From Dermacoccus abyssi (GTDB taxonomy: Bacteria > Actinomycetota > Actinomycetes > Actinomycetales > Dermatophilaceae), in NCBI RefSeq assembly GCF_003515945.1, contig NZ_QWLM01000003.1:1-64000 (forward strand): 64,000 nucleotides of DNA. Reading direction: 5' to 3'. The translations under genes and the position numbers were made by a program. Positions 49,171 to 58,158 of the stretch are shown here, piece after piece. Each line of letters opens with the position of its first letter. Within the stretch, counting starts at the first letter, position 1. Under the pieces are notes generated by a model, which was not told the origin of the DNA, did not search any database, and saw only the letters and a list, made by a program, of their open reading frames with translations.

Positions 49171-50697
49171 TCACACCTCCCTCGACGGGCGATGATCGCC
49201 TCGCGCGGACGAGCCATCAGCCGCCACATGGCGCCCCTCGCCCGCCCGCCCTTCCGAATCGACCCGGGCGAGAGCACTTCTCGCGCTCCCGCTCGAGCGC
49301 CACGCGGCGAGCAGTCGCAGGCAGAACCCCACGGCTCCGTACGTGAGTAGCCCGCAGATCGGGATGACGACGAAGAACACGAGCTCCTCGATCGGCATCG
49401 GGGTGAGCGGCACATCCCAACCCGACGTGAACCGCGGCGAGTACGTCCAGTGATCACGCACGATGCCGACGATGTCCCACACGCTGAACAGCACGACGAC
49501 GGGCAGCAGCGCCGCGAGCAACCGTCGCGGGCGTGAGTACACGCGGGCGCGCAGGACGAGTTCGAGCGGCAGCGTGATGAGCAGGCATCCACCCATGAGC
49601 AGCAGGTACTGATAGGGATCCCCGGACGCGGGCAGGCTCATGTCGCCCACCCCACCACGACGTCGGCCGCCGTCACGACTGCCGTCCCGCGCGAAACCCG
49701 AACGCAGTTCGTAGCGACGCTCCGCGTACTCGAGGTCGTCGACCCACAACTGGCCCTGCGTGCGCAGCACGAGCGGGCGGATGAGCGGCGCGAACGCCCG
49801 CGCCGCACGGAAACCGGGGCGCTCGGAGTGCGCGATCGTCGCCTCGTGAATGACGCTGCGAGCCGGCTGCTCGACGCTCGCCGGCTGCACGCACGTCGCG
49901 TGGGTCTCGACGGTGCTGCCGACGCCCTCGCCGTCGATGATCGTCATGGTGATCGTGCGGCTGTCGGCGCACGTGAACGCCGCGCGCACCGGAACGCCGT
50001 AGGTGTGGTTGAGGCGGAACGTCACGTCGGTGACGAGGCAGTCGTCGTCGCTCGCGTCCTCGTCGACGACGAGGTGGCTGAACGCGTAAGGGTGGAACCA
50101 GGCCCCGTGCCACGGGTCGAGACGGTTCGCGATGACGTCGGACGTCTCGCAGCGCGCTTCACGCGTGTAGACCGTGACGAGCGCCTCGTCGAGTGGAGCA
50201 CGCGCGGGCAGCACCGGTGCGGCGCTCGGCATCTCGCCGTCGGTGGGCAACCGCACCCAGAACAGGACGCCGTCGTCGTGCGCGGGGTAGGTGAGCCATT
50301 CGCCCGGCCACTCGCTCGGCAGCCGCAGCCCGTGCCAGCGGCACAGGACGTCGCCGTCATCGGTGTGGCAGTTCTCCAGCAGCGCACCCATGTGCGGGCA
50401 CGCGCCCGGCCCCGCGAGCGCCGAGCCGTCGGCGCCGCGCCACAACGCGATCTCGCGTCCGAGGATCGTGCGCACCGTCGAACGCCCCGCGACGACATCC
50501 GTGCTCGCCGCCGCGACGTGCCAGCCACCCGCGTCCTGGGCGACGGCGCGCGCCAGCATCCGCTCGATGCGGGGCACCGCAGCCTGACGCCACGTCGAGC
50601 GAATCTGCTCCTCCGGCGGCTGCGGGACGCGTCGGATCGGGTTGCGCCGCGCGATCTCGGCACGCAGCTCGGCGCGGTTGCGGGGCGGGCGTCTCAT
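49171..50697 (-). CDS. Rieske oxygenase-like protein continuous with lycopene cyclase half CrtYc
   Basis: One open frame of 508 residues with two parts. Residues 1-350: a Rieske 2Fe-2S site (Cys100-Pro-His102 and Cys119-X2-His122) followed by NRLDPWHGAWFHP (191-203), whose Asp194, His197 and His202 fit a mononuclear iron site; the rest resembles DUF5914-type proteins of carotenoid clusters. Residues 353-508: MSLPASGDPYQYLLLMGG with three spans and PIEELVFF (435-442), a CrtYc lycopene cyclase subunit. No stop separates them. An internal ATG at 49641 with a weak GGTGGG upstream could also produce CrtYc alone. GAAGGAG precedes ATG 50697. Confidence 0.85.
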   Translation of the reverse strand: MRRPPRNRAELRAEIARRNPIRRVPQPPEEQIRSTWRQAAVPRIERMLARAVAQDAGGWHVAAASTDVVAGRSTVRTILGREIALWRGADGSALAGPGACPHMGALLENCHTDDGDVLCRWHGLRLPSEWPGEWLTYPAHDDGVLFWVRLPTDGEMPSAAPVLPARAPLDEALVTVYTREARCETSDVIANRLDPWHGAWFHPYAFSHLVVDEDASDDDCLVTDVTFRLNHTYGVPVRAAFTCADSRTITMTIIDGEGVGSTVETHATCVQPASVEQPARSVIHEATIAHSERPGFRAARAFAPLIRPLVLRTQGQLWVDDLEYAERRYELRSGFARDGSRDGGRRRGGVGDMSLPASGDPYQYLLLMGGCLLITLPLELVLRARVYSRPRRLLAALLPVVVLFSVWDIVGIVRDHWTYSPRFTSGWDVPLTPMPIEELVFFVVIPICGLLTYGAVGFCLRLLAAWRSSGSARSALARVDSEGRAGEGRHVAADGSSARGDHRPSREV

Positions 50698-50776
50698 CTG
50701 CGGCTCCTTCGGCGAGTTTCGGTGGGCGAGGGGGTGCGGTGGGTCGAGCCGGTCTCCATCGTCGGGTGCACCTCGC

Positions 50777-51772
50777 TCATGACGCGGACGACGTCACGGC
50801 CGGCTGGTCCGCCGCGGCCGATGACGAGGGCGCGACCGGCGCCGCAGTTCGGGCCCGTCCGGTGACGACGACGGCTCCCGCGATGGCGCTCTTGCGTGCT
50901 GCGGAGACGCGGTGGCGCGTGCTGAACACGTCGTAGTCGGCCGCCTCGATGAGGCACAGGATGCGTGAGTACATCGCGAGCGCCGCGCCGACGCACCGTC
51001 GCGACGAGGCCGGCAGGTGCGGCAGACCGGCTTCGGCGTCGTGGAACAGCGCGCGGTTTCGGGTGATCTGCTCGGCCATGAACGCGCGCCACTGCGGGGT
51101 GACGCGGCGCAGCCACGGGTCGGCGCCGTGCGCGGCGAGTTCATCGGCGGGCAGGTAGACGCGACCGCGTTCGAGGTCTTCGCCGACGTCACGCAGGAAG
51201 TTCGTCAGCTGGAACGCGAACCCCAGCGCGCGGGCCGGCGCGAACGCGGCCTCCCGCGAGCGCGGGCGCAGCACAGGCAGCATCATCTCGCCGATGACGG
51301 CGGCCGAGCCCTCCATGTACTCGTCGCGCAGCTGAGGCCACGACGCCCACGACGTGCGGACGAGATCGAGCTGCATGGCGCCGAAGAAGCGGTCGTAGCA
51401 ACCGGAATTGAGGTCGAGACGCCGGGCGGTGTCGACGATGGCGGCGAACAACGGGTCGTCGCTGCACCCCGCAGCGAGGTCGGCCTGGAAGCGCTGTTCG
51501 AACTGCGCGAGACGCTCACCCGGCGGCAACGATGCGTCGAGGCCGTGCCCGGTGGCCTTCTCTGGCTCGTCGACGATGTCGTCGGCCAGGCGGCACAGGG
51601 CGTACAGGCCGTAGACGTCGCGGCGCTGCTGCGGCGGCAGGAACAGCGTCCCCCAGTAGTACGTCGTGCCGTGCGTGCGGGTGATGTCGCGCGCCTGGCG
51701 GTAGCCATGCGTGAGGAGGGCCTCGGGGTCTGTCACGAGTGCCTCCACGGGTGGCGGGGTATGAACAGCCAT
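50777..51772 (-). CDS. crtB: Phytoene synthase
   Basis: Joins two GGPP molecules into phytoene, the first committed carotenoid step. In 331 residues the aspartate motifs are DDIVD (64-68) and DVGEDLERGRVYLP (195-208); YYWGTLFLP lies near the N-terminus. An Ala/Ser-rich tail of about 35 residues ends the protein. It is the first gene of the carotenoid operon and divergent from the glycosyltransferase. Confidence 0.94.
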   Translation of the reverse strand: MAVHTPPPVEALVTDPEALLTHGYRQARDITRTHGTTYYWGTLFLPPQQRRDVYGLYALCRLADDIVDEPEKATGHGLDASLPPGERLAQFEQRFQADLAAGCSDDPLFAAIVDTARRLDLNSGCYDRFFGAMQLDLVRTSWASWPQLRDEYMEGSAAVIGEMMLPVLRPRSREAAFAPARALGFAFQLTNFLRDVGEDLERGRVYLPADELAAHGADPWLRRVTPQWRAFMAEQITRNRALFHDAEAGLPHLPASSRRCVGAALAMYSRILCLIEAADYDVFSTRHRVSAARKSAIAGAVVVTGRARTAAPVAPSSSAAADQPAVTSSAS

Positions 51773-51818
51773 CGGCCGGTCGCAGGTGAGGGTGAGCTAC
51801 CCACGCGTCCGAAGCATG

Positions 51819-51824
51819 AGCATA
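51819..51824 (-). promoter_or_regulatory. Candidate -10 of the carotenoid operon
   Basis: TATGCT on the minus strand, about 46 bases before the crtB ATG, in the 291-base divergent intergenic region. No convincing -35 was found. Confidence 0.4.
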
Positions 51825-52063
51825 GCCGCCGGCGCGCCGATGCGAGCGCCCCGGAGGCGCTGGAAAATTACGGAATCGAACCATGGGGGTTGGCGTTCAC
51901 GACCGTGGCGCGGCGACTCTGCGGGCCCGTTCACGCCGTCGTGGCGGCACTACGATGAGCGCACCCGTCCGGCTATTCGAAGGTGTGCCATGCGATTCCG
52001 ACGCCCGCGCGAACGCGACGCGAGCACCGAAACCCCGTGCGTTCACCCGTCGGAGCGGGCTGC

Positions 52064-53278
52064 ATGAGGGTCGTCATCGCCGCCGCCGGCAGCCGCGGCG
52101 ACGCCGTCCCGTTCGGGGTGCTCGCCGCGCGTCTCGTCGCCCGCGGGCACGACGTCACCGTCGTCACCCACGCGTCGCTCGCGCACGTCATGCCGGACGG
52201 CCCGCGTGTCGTGACGGTGGCGAGCGATCCGGGTGCCCTCCTCGCCGGCCCGGCGGGCACCGCACTGCGGCGTGGTGATCTGCGCGCGCTCAACCGCACG
52301 CGCAACGTGTTCGCCGAGTTCCTGCAGTCGTTCGGGCCAGCCACCCGTGAGGCGATCGCGGGCGCCGACGTCCTCGTCGCCTCCAGCTTCGCGATCGCCG
52401 CCGTCGACGAGGCGATGCGCGCCGACGTCCCCGTCGTCCGGGCGCACCTGTGGCCCGAGTTCGACACGCTCGACGGGCCGATGCCGCTGCTGCCGTACGC
52501 GTGGACGCTGCCCACCGGTGCGCGGCGTCGCGCGCGTGGAGCGCTGCGGCGCATCGAACCGTACTTCGCGGGCGTCGACGGCGGATGGGCCGACGGCCGA
52601 CTCGACCTGCGCGCCGCCCACCCCACGGGCCTGACGACGGCGACTCTTGGCTCGCTGCACGCGTACAGCCCGCTGCTCGCCGAACCGGTGGACGACTCCC
52701 GCACTGTCGTCACGGGGTGGTGGCGCGAGGCGCCGCACGAGGGCTTGTCGGAGCGCACCCAGGCGCTGCTCGCCACCGGCGAGGCGTGGATCGCCGTCGG
52801 GTTCGGCTCGATGCACCAGAACTCGCCGGGCCGCGTCGTCGACGTCGTCACCGAGGCGTGCCGGCGACTCGGCGTGCGCGCGCTCGTCCAGCTCGACGGT
52901 GCGCCGCGCGAGGCGGATGGCGTCGTCGTCGGCATCGATGACGAGCCGCACCACGCGCTGTTCGCGCAGGTGCGCGCCGTCGTCCACCACGGCGGGTCGG
53001 GGACGACGGGTACCGCGCTCGCCGCGGGCGCGCCCAGCGTCGTCGTCCCGCACTTCGCCGACCAGTACCACTGGGCGCACCTCCTCCACACGCTCGACCT
53101 CGCACCCGCGCCGCTGCCGCGCCGACTGCTCACGGCGGGGTTGCTGACGCGTCGGCTGCGCGCGGCGATGAGTGCTGGAATCCGCGAGCGTGCAGTGGAT
53201 CTCGGACGTCAGGTGGCGACCGAGGACGGCGCAGGCGTGGCCGTCGCCGCCATCGAACAGTTCGTCGGCGGGGCATGA
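52064..53278 (+). CDS. UGT-type glycosyltransferase (GT1)
   Basis: Cytoplasmic nucleotide-sugar glycosyltransferase of 404 residues. The N-terminal acceptor domain starts MRVVIAAAGSRGDAVPFGVLA, as in sterol/antibiotic GT1 enzymes. The donor signature HHGGSGTTGTALAAGAPSVV lies near residue 310 and is followed by PHFADQ. Divergent from crtB, it is a candidate for glycosylating a hydroxylated carotenoid, which is inference from position. A GGAGCGG stretch precedes ATG 52064; its frame is open further upstream. Confidence 0.88.
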   Translation: MRVVIAAAGSRGDAVPFGVLAARLVARGHDVTVVTHASLAHVMPDGPRVVTVASDPGALLAGPAGTALRRGDLRALNRTRNVFAEFLQSFGPATREAIAGADVLVASSFAIAAVDEAMRADVPVVRAHLWPEFDTLDGPMPLLPYAWTLPTGARRRARGALRRIEPYFAGVDGGWADGRLDLRAAHPTGLTTATLGSLHAYSPLLAEPVDDSRTVVTGWWREAPHEGLSERTQALLATGEAWIAVGFGSMHQNSPGRVVDVVTEACRRLGVRALVQLDGAPREADGVVVGIDDEPHHALFAQVRAVVHHGGSGTTGTALAAGAPSVVVPHFADQYHWAHLLHTLDLAPAPLPRRLLTAGLLTRRLRAAMSAGIRERAVDLGRQVATEDGAGVAVAAIEQFVGGA

Positions 53279-53279
53279 C

Positions 53280-54944
53280 GTGACGCCGTCCGCGTCGAGT
53301 TCATCGAGGTGGCGTGTGTCGGCGCGGTTCGTCGAAGCGCAGCCGTGGTGGCGCCCCGGTGCTCCGGCAGCGCTGGCCGTCATGATCGTGCTGCTCGCGA
53401 CGGCTTCGCGCCACGGTTTTCACGGCGACGAGCTGTACTTTCGCATGTTGCCGCCCGCGTGGTGGTACGACGATCAGCCGCCGCTCACCGTCTGGCTCGC
53501 GCACGCAGCGGCGTCGGTGAGTGACGCGGTGTGGGTGCAACGGCTGCCGGCCTCGCTCGCGGCGGGGGCGGGCGCGCTCGTCGCGGGGCTGTTTCCGCGG
53601 CTTCTCGGCGCTGATGTGAGGGTGCAGCGCATCGCCGCGTGGGCGCATGCGTTCACCGTCTATCCGCTGCTCATGGGGCACGTCATGCTGACGGCGAGCC
53701 TCGATCTGCTCGCGTGGCAGCTCGTCGTGCTCGGTGTCGTCGCTGCGCTGACGGGGTGTCGCCATGCGCTGACGTGGGCCGGCGCGGCGGCTGGGGTGGC
53801 GTGCTGGAACAAGCTGCTCGTCCTCGTGCTCGTCGCGGCGGTCTTCGTCGCGCTCGCCGCGTGCGCCCGGTGGGTGCTGCGCACCCGTGACGCCTGGTGC
53901 GGCGCCGCGTTGCTCGTCGCGGTCGGCGGGTTCCAGGTGGGGGCGCAGATCGTTCACGGCGTGCCGATGCTCGATGTCTCGGCCGACCTCGTCGCCCGCC
54001 ATGGCGCGCTCAACCGGTGGCTCGTCGTGCCGCTGCTCGTCGTGTTCGTCGGACCGCCGTTCGTCCAGGTCGCGTGGCGGGGGTTGTGGTGGCGCCCGGG
54101 AAGTCGTCGCGCCGCCCACCCCGGAGCTGACGGCGGCGACGACGGAGGTCGGCACGTCGAGGCGGACGGCTGGCGCAGCCGTCCCGCTGACGACGCCCGC
54201 GTCAAGGCGTTCGGCGGCGTCACGAACGATCCCTTCTCCACCGACGACGGTCACGCCGGCCGCATCGCCCCGGACCCACCACAACAGCGCACCGGGCCGG
54301 TGCTCGCCGTCATGGGCGCGATCGTCCTTGTATTCGCGCTCGTCTCCCCTGCGCAGCCCTACTACGCGGTCGCGGTGTTCTTGCCGCTTGTCGCGGTCGG
54401 CTGGGCGCGGGCGGCTGCGGACGAGGAGCACGTGTGGCGACGCGCGCCCATCGTCCTGACGGCGAACGCCGTCGTCGCAGCCCTCATCTGCCTACCGATC
54501 GTGCCCGTTTCGTCACCGGCGTTCTCCATCGTTTCCGCCCTCGACCCCATGCAGCGCGACCAGACCGACTGGCCGTCACTCGCCGCTCAGATGGCGGCAG
54601 CCCGTCCGACGGGTGCGGCCATCGTCACCGATTCGTATGCCCTCGCCGGAGCTGCGCATCAGTACGGCCCTGCGCTCGGGGTGCCGCGTGCCGACGTCGC
54701 CTCGTGGCACAACGCGCTCTGGAGCCTCGGGCCGCCACGCAGCGACGGGGGCACGCGTGACGTCCTCGCCGTCGGCGGGGACGAGCGCCGCATCCGTGCG
54801 GCGTTCACGCGCTGCGACCCCGCTGGGCGGCTCATCGCGCCGCACGACCCGTTCGGCCTCGACGGCACGACGATGCTGCGATGTTCCGACCCGCGAGGAG
54901 GATGGGGCGCCGTCTGGCCGACGTTGCGCCGCCTCGGCGGTTGA
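53280..54944 (+). CDS. GT39/ArnT-like membrane glycosyltransferase
   Basis: A 554-residue membrane protein with about ten hydrophobic spans. The first loop contains GFHGDELYFRMLPPAWWYDDQPPLTVW, whose Asp-Glu pair and DDQPP resemble the catalytic loop of lipid-linked-sugar transferases (PMT/ArnT type). A hydrophilic insertion (about 275-335) divides the spans. GTG 53280 lies one base after the stop of the upstream glycosyltransferase, so the two are coupled. Substrate unknown; both may modify the same lipid or pigment. Confidence 0.8.
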   Translation: MTPSASSSSRWRVSARFVEAQPWWRPGAPAALAVMIVLLATASRHGFHGDELYFRMLPPAWWYDDQPPLTVWLAHAAASVSDAVWVQRLPASLAAGAGALVAGLFPRLLGADVRVQRIAAWAHAFTVYPLLMGHVMLTASLDLLAWQLVVLGVVAALTGCRHALTWAGAAAGVACWNKLLVLVLVAAVFVALAACARWVLRTRDAWCGAALLVAVGGFQVGAQIVHGVPMLDVSADLVARHGALNRWLVVPLLVVFVGPPFVQVAWRGLWWRPGSRRAAHPGADGGDDGGRHVEADGWRSRPADDARVKAFGGVTNDPFSTDDGHAGRIAPDPPQQRTGPVLAVMGAIVLVFALVSPAQPYYAVAVFLPLVAVGWARAAADEEHVWRRAPIVLTANAVVAALICLPIVPVSSPAFSIVSALDPMQRDQTDWPSLAAQMAAARPTGAAIVTDSYALAGAAHQYGPALGVPRADVASWHNALWSLGPPRSDGGTRDVLAVGGDERRIRAAFTRCDPAGRLIAPHDPFGLDGTTMLRCSDPRGGWGAVWPTLRRLGG

Positions 54945-54993
54945 GGCGCACTCCCCTACTCCTCGTGTGGCGCGGCGCGCATCCAAGGCCGCG

Positions 54994-55043
54994 ATGTTGC
55001 CCACTTCTCGGGGCGCGGGCGCCGTGACACCCGGGCAACATCG
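54994..55043. terminator. Possible bidirectional terminator
   Basis: Ten-base arms GATGTTGCCC / GGGCAACATC with a 30-base loop between convergent genes. Confidence 0.5.
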
Positions 55044-55059
55044 AGGGAGGCGGGGTGTG

Positions 55060-55782
55060 TCAGGGTGCGGTGATGTCGCGCGGGTGTCGCAGCATGTCGA
55101 ACGCCACGACGACGAGGGCAACTGCGAGCGCCAGCAGCGAGATGCCCTCCGCCACCCCGCGCGGGATGGGCGCCGGCGCGGGCATGACGTGGTCGAGACT
55201 CGTGAGCGACGACACGGCACCCAGCGCCCCGAGCACGCGCGTCAGCGTGTGACGGGGCTTGCGCCTGCTCACGAACCGATCGCGATCCCCTCGTGAGTCG
55301 GCCGACCGCACCCCCACCAGCCCATGTGCGAGCAACAGGACGGACGGCGCCGGCAGCGCGAGCACGCCGCCCACCATGTGCACCCCGATGGCTCCGTCTG
55401 CGGGAAAGACCGCGACCCACACGAGTCCGACGCCGAGGCAGACGAGCGCCGCCGTCAGCAGTCGTCCGAGGCGATCGTGCGTCAGAACCCCCGCCGTCAG
55501 GATGCAGGCTCCTGCGACGCCGACGGCGACGTTGAAGAGGTCGGCGCGCGGCGAGCAGACCCAGAATCCGTGCCAGTCGCGGCAGATCGTGCGTCCGAGG
55601 TCGCTGATCATCGCGCGCCGCCAGGAGAACGACGCGCCCCGAGCATGCGCCGCCGTGACGTACGCGCCCACGCACAGCACGAGCCCGAGGACGAGCAATG
55701 CCGCCGCCGAACGCTCGCGCCGAGCCGAGCGGCGCTCGGCTCGGAGCGGCGGGTGCGAGGGCTCGCCCTGAGGTTCGGACAC
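55060..55782 (-). CDS. DUF998 family membrane protein
   Basis: A 240-residue protein with six hydrophobic spans and the features of DUF998 (ISDLGRTICRDWHG with a following predicted extracellular loop; FPADGAIGVHMVGG). No enzymatic motif was recognised. The GTG at 55782 is preceded at seven bases by TACACT (55795-55790), so the mRNA is probably leaderless; the frame extends upstream. Role in the cluster unknown. Confidence 0.78.
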   Translation of the reverse strand: MSEPQGEPSHPPLRAERRSARRERSAAALLVLGLVLCVGAYVTAAHARGASFSWRRAMISDLGRTICRDWHGFWVCSPRADLFNVAVGVAGACILTAGVLTHDRLGRLLTAALVCLGVGLVWVAVFPADGAIGVHMVGGVLALPAPSVLLLAHGLVGVRSADSRGDRDRFVSRRKPRHTLTRVLGALGAVSSLTSLDHVMPAPAPIPRGVAEGISLLALAVALVVVAFDMLRHPRDITAP

Positions 55783-56017
55783 GTCGAGGAGTGTAGGCCG
55801 CAGCCGCCCAGCCCCCTCTGGGCGCCGGCAGGCTGGAATGACGGCGAACCGTTCCCCACGCACCGCGGCGCTCAGGTGCGCCCGCATGAGCGGCGCAGCT
55901 GACGCACGCGCTGAGCAACCCCGCTGTGACCGGCGCCGCTGACGCCGACGTCAGGTACGACTATCCTGAAATTCCAACGTGATCCACGCGCATTCCTCGA
56001 TGAAACGGATGGACTTC

Positions 56018-57433
56018 ATGACCTCTCGCCTCGCCCTCGTCACCGGGGCCACCGGATACGTCGGCGGCCAGGTGGCCGCTGAACTCGTCGAGCGGGGATG
56101 GCGCGTGCGCGTGCTCAGCCGCAGCGAGAAGAAGGTGCGTGCGCTGCCGTGGGGCGAGCACGTCGAGGTCGTCGAGGGTGACGCGTCCGAGGCCTCCGAC
56201 GTCGCGCGCGCCATGGAGGACGTCGACGTCGCCTGGTACCTGCTGCACTCGATGAGCACGTCCGACGACTTCGTCTCCGAGGAGAAGGAGATGGCCTCGA
56301 CGTTCGCCGACGCCGCCCGCGACGCCGGTGTCTCGCGCATCGTCTACCTCGGTGGCCTGCACCCGGACGACGAGGACGTCGAGCAGTTGTCCGACCACCT
56401 GCGCTCGCGCGTCGAGGTGGGCCACGTGCTCATCGACTCCGGCGTTCCGACGGCGGCGCTGCAGGCGGGCGTCGTCATCGGTGACGAGTCGTCGTCGTTC
56501 ATCATGCTGCGCAACCTCAGCGAGCGCCTGCCCGGCGCGATCGCGCCGAAGTGGATCAAGAACCGCATCCAGCCGATCGCCGTCGCCGACGCCGTGCACT
56601 ATCTCGTCGGTGCCGCCGACCTGCCCGCCGACGTCAGCCGCACCTTCGACATCGGCGGCCCCGAACCCATGCCGTACGGCGACATGATGAAGCGCTACGC
56701 GAAGGCGACGAAGCGCTGGCTGCCGCGCATCGTGGGCACCGCGCCGGTGACGACGGCCGGACTCGCCGGGCACTGGATCGGCCTCGTGACGCCCGTCTCC
56801 AGCAGCCTGGCGGCGCCGCTCATCGGCAGCCTGCAGCACGACACCGTCGTCCATGAACGCGACCTCGACGACCTCGTCGGCGCACCTCCGGGCGGTCACA
56901 CGACGTTCGAGGATGCCGTGCGCGCGGCCGTGAAGGACCTCGACACCTCGCGCTGGGTACGCACGCTCGGGCTGACGTCCGCCGCCGTCGCCGCGACCGC
57001 CGTCGCCGGCTCGCTGCTGACCGACCCGAAGTCGGCGTGGTACCGCACGCTGCGCAAGCCTGCGATCCAGCCGCCGCCCGCCGCGTTCCCGATCGTGTGG
57101 AGCGCGCTCTACACCGACCTCGCGCTCATCTCGAGCCTGACGATCGCCGACCTCGCCGAGACGGGCCGCACCAAGGAACAGCGGGCGTACATCGCGGCGC
57201 TCGCCGCGAACCTGGCCCTCAACGTCGGCTGGAACGGCACGTTCTTCGCCGCGAAGAAGCTGCGTCCGGCGGTGCTGGAGGCTGCGGCGCTCGCCGCCAG
57301 CTCGGCCGACCTCGTGCGCCGCGCGCACAAGGCCTCGCCGGAGAAGGGCGTCGTGCTCGCGCCGTACGCGGCGTGGACGGGGTTCGCCACCGTCCTCAGC
57401 GCGGTCATCGCCCGTCGCAACCCGGGACGCTGA
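56018..57433 (+). CDS. SDR-type NAD(P)H-binding domain fused to a TspO/MBR membrane domain
   Basis: A 471-residue two-part protein. Residues 1-330 form an atypical short-chain dehydrogenase domain with TGATGYVGG (9-17) and an NmrA-like pattern. Residues 335-471 match TspO/tryptophan-rich sensory protein: WYRTLRKPAIQPPPAAFPIVWSALY, then NLALNVGWNGTFF and a C-terminal LAPYAAWTGFATVL, about five spans. TspO (CrtK) proteins bind tetrapyrroles and were first linked to carotenoid regulation. Start at ATG 56018 by homology; a GTG at 55979 is possible. Stop overlaps the next gene. Confidence 0.85.
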   Translation: MTSRLALVTGATGYVGGQVAAELVERGWRVRVLSRSEKKVRALPWGEHVEVVEGDASEASDVARAMEDVDVAWYLLHSMSTSDDFVSEEKEMASTFADAARDAGVSRIVYLGGLHPDDEDVEQLSDHLRSRVEVGHVLIDSGVPTAALQAGVVIGDESSSFIMLRNLSERLPGAIAPKWIKNRIQPIAVADAVHYLVGAADLPADVSRTFDIGGPEPMPYGDMMKRYAKATKRWLPRIVGTAPVTTAGLAGHWIGLVTPVSSSLAAPLIGSLQHDTVVHERDLDDLVGAPPGGHTTFEDAVRAAVKDLDTSRWVRTLGLTSAAVAATAVAGSLLTDPKSAWYRTLRKPAIQPPPAAFPIVWSALYTDLALISSLTIADLAETGRTKEQRAYIAALAANLALNVGWNGTFFAAKKLRPAVLEAAALAASSADLVRRAHKASPEKGVVLAPYAAWTGFATVLSAVIARRNPGR

Positions 57434-58158
57434 TGGCGACATCGCACCGCTCACCTCGCCACGTCTTCGGCGCCGCGCTCGCAGGGGCACGCGACGTCGA
57501 ACTACGTGACGCCGGGGCCGATCCCGTGCCCGAGCATCGTCTCGGGGCGACGCGGGTCATCATCGGCGCGACGGGCGTCGCGGCCGCCGTCGCACTGTCG
57601 TGGTCGCTCAATCTCGAGCCGGGGCAGGCCCTGTTCTACCCGGCGACGTTCCTCGTCGCCGTCATCTACGGAGCGGGGATCTTCGCGGCCGGCCGGGTCG
57701 GCGCGACCAGGCTGCGCTGGCGCGCTGACGGACGCGAACTGCTCGAGGCGTTCGGCATCGGCATCGCGTTGGCGCTGTTGTTCGTCGTCGGCGCGTTTCT
57801 CGTGCGCTTCATCCCGGCGCTGCGCGACCCCGTCTCGCACCTGCTCGACCATGCCCGCCAGGGCAGCCTGCCGATCGTCGCACTGACGACGGCCGTCAAC
57901 GGCATCGCCGAGGAGGTGTTCTACCGAGGCGGGCTCTGGCGCGTGCTGTCGCCGAGGAAGCGCGTGCTGTGGACGACCGTCGCTTACACCGCCGTCACGG
58001 CCCTGACCGGCATTCCGCTGCTCGCACTCGCCGCGGCGATGCTCGGCTTCGTCGTCGCCGTGCTGCGTCAGCAGTCGGGCTCGCTCGCGGGGCCGATCGT
58101 CACGCACCTGACGTGGTCGATGCTCATGCTCTTCGTCCTGCCGCACGTCGTGCAGTGA
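57433..58158 (+). CDS. CPBP-family intramembrane metalloprotease
   Basis: A 241-residue membrane protein with the CAAX/bacteriocin-processing protease signature: EEVFYRG (160-166) and a later His in VTHLTWS. About seven spans. ATG overlaps the stop of the SDR-TspO gene by one base (TGATG), so the two are coupled. A decayed IS begins immediately after its stop codon, so the native C-terminus may have been altered. Substrate unknown. Confidence 0.87.
   Translation: MATSHRSPRHVFGAALAGARDVELRDAGADPVPEHRLGATRVIIGATGVAAAVALSWSLNLEPGQALFYPATFLVAVIYGAGIFAAGRVGATRLRWRADGRELLEAFGIGIALALLFVVGAFLVRFIPALRDPVSHLLDHARQGSLPIVALTTAVNGIAEEVFYRGGLWRVLSPRKRVLWTTVAYTAVTALTGIPLLALAAAMLGFVVAVLRQQSGSLAGPIVTHLTWSMLMLFVLPHVVQ

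Noticed and set aside
49171-50697. Reading the Rieske-CrtYc frame as an artefactual fusion by frameshift
   Set aside because: Both parts lie in the same uninterrupted frame with no sign of a shift. Only use of the internal ATG at 49641 remains open.
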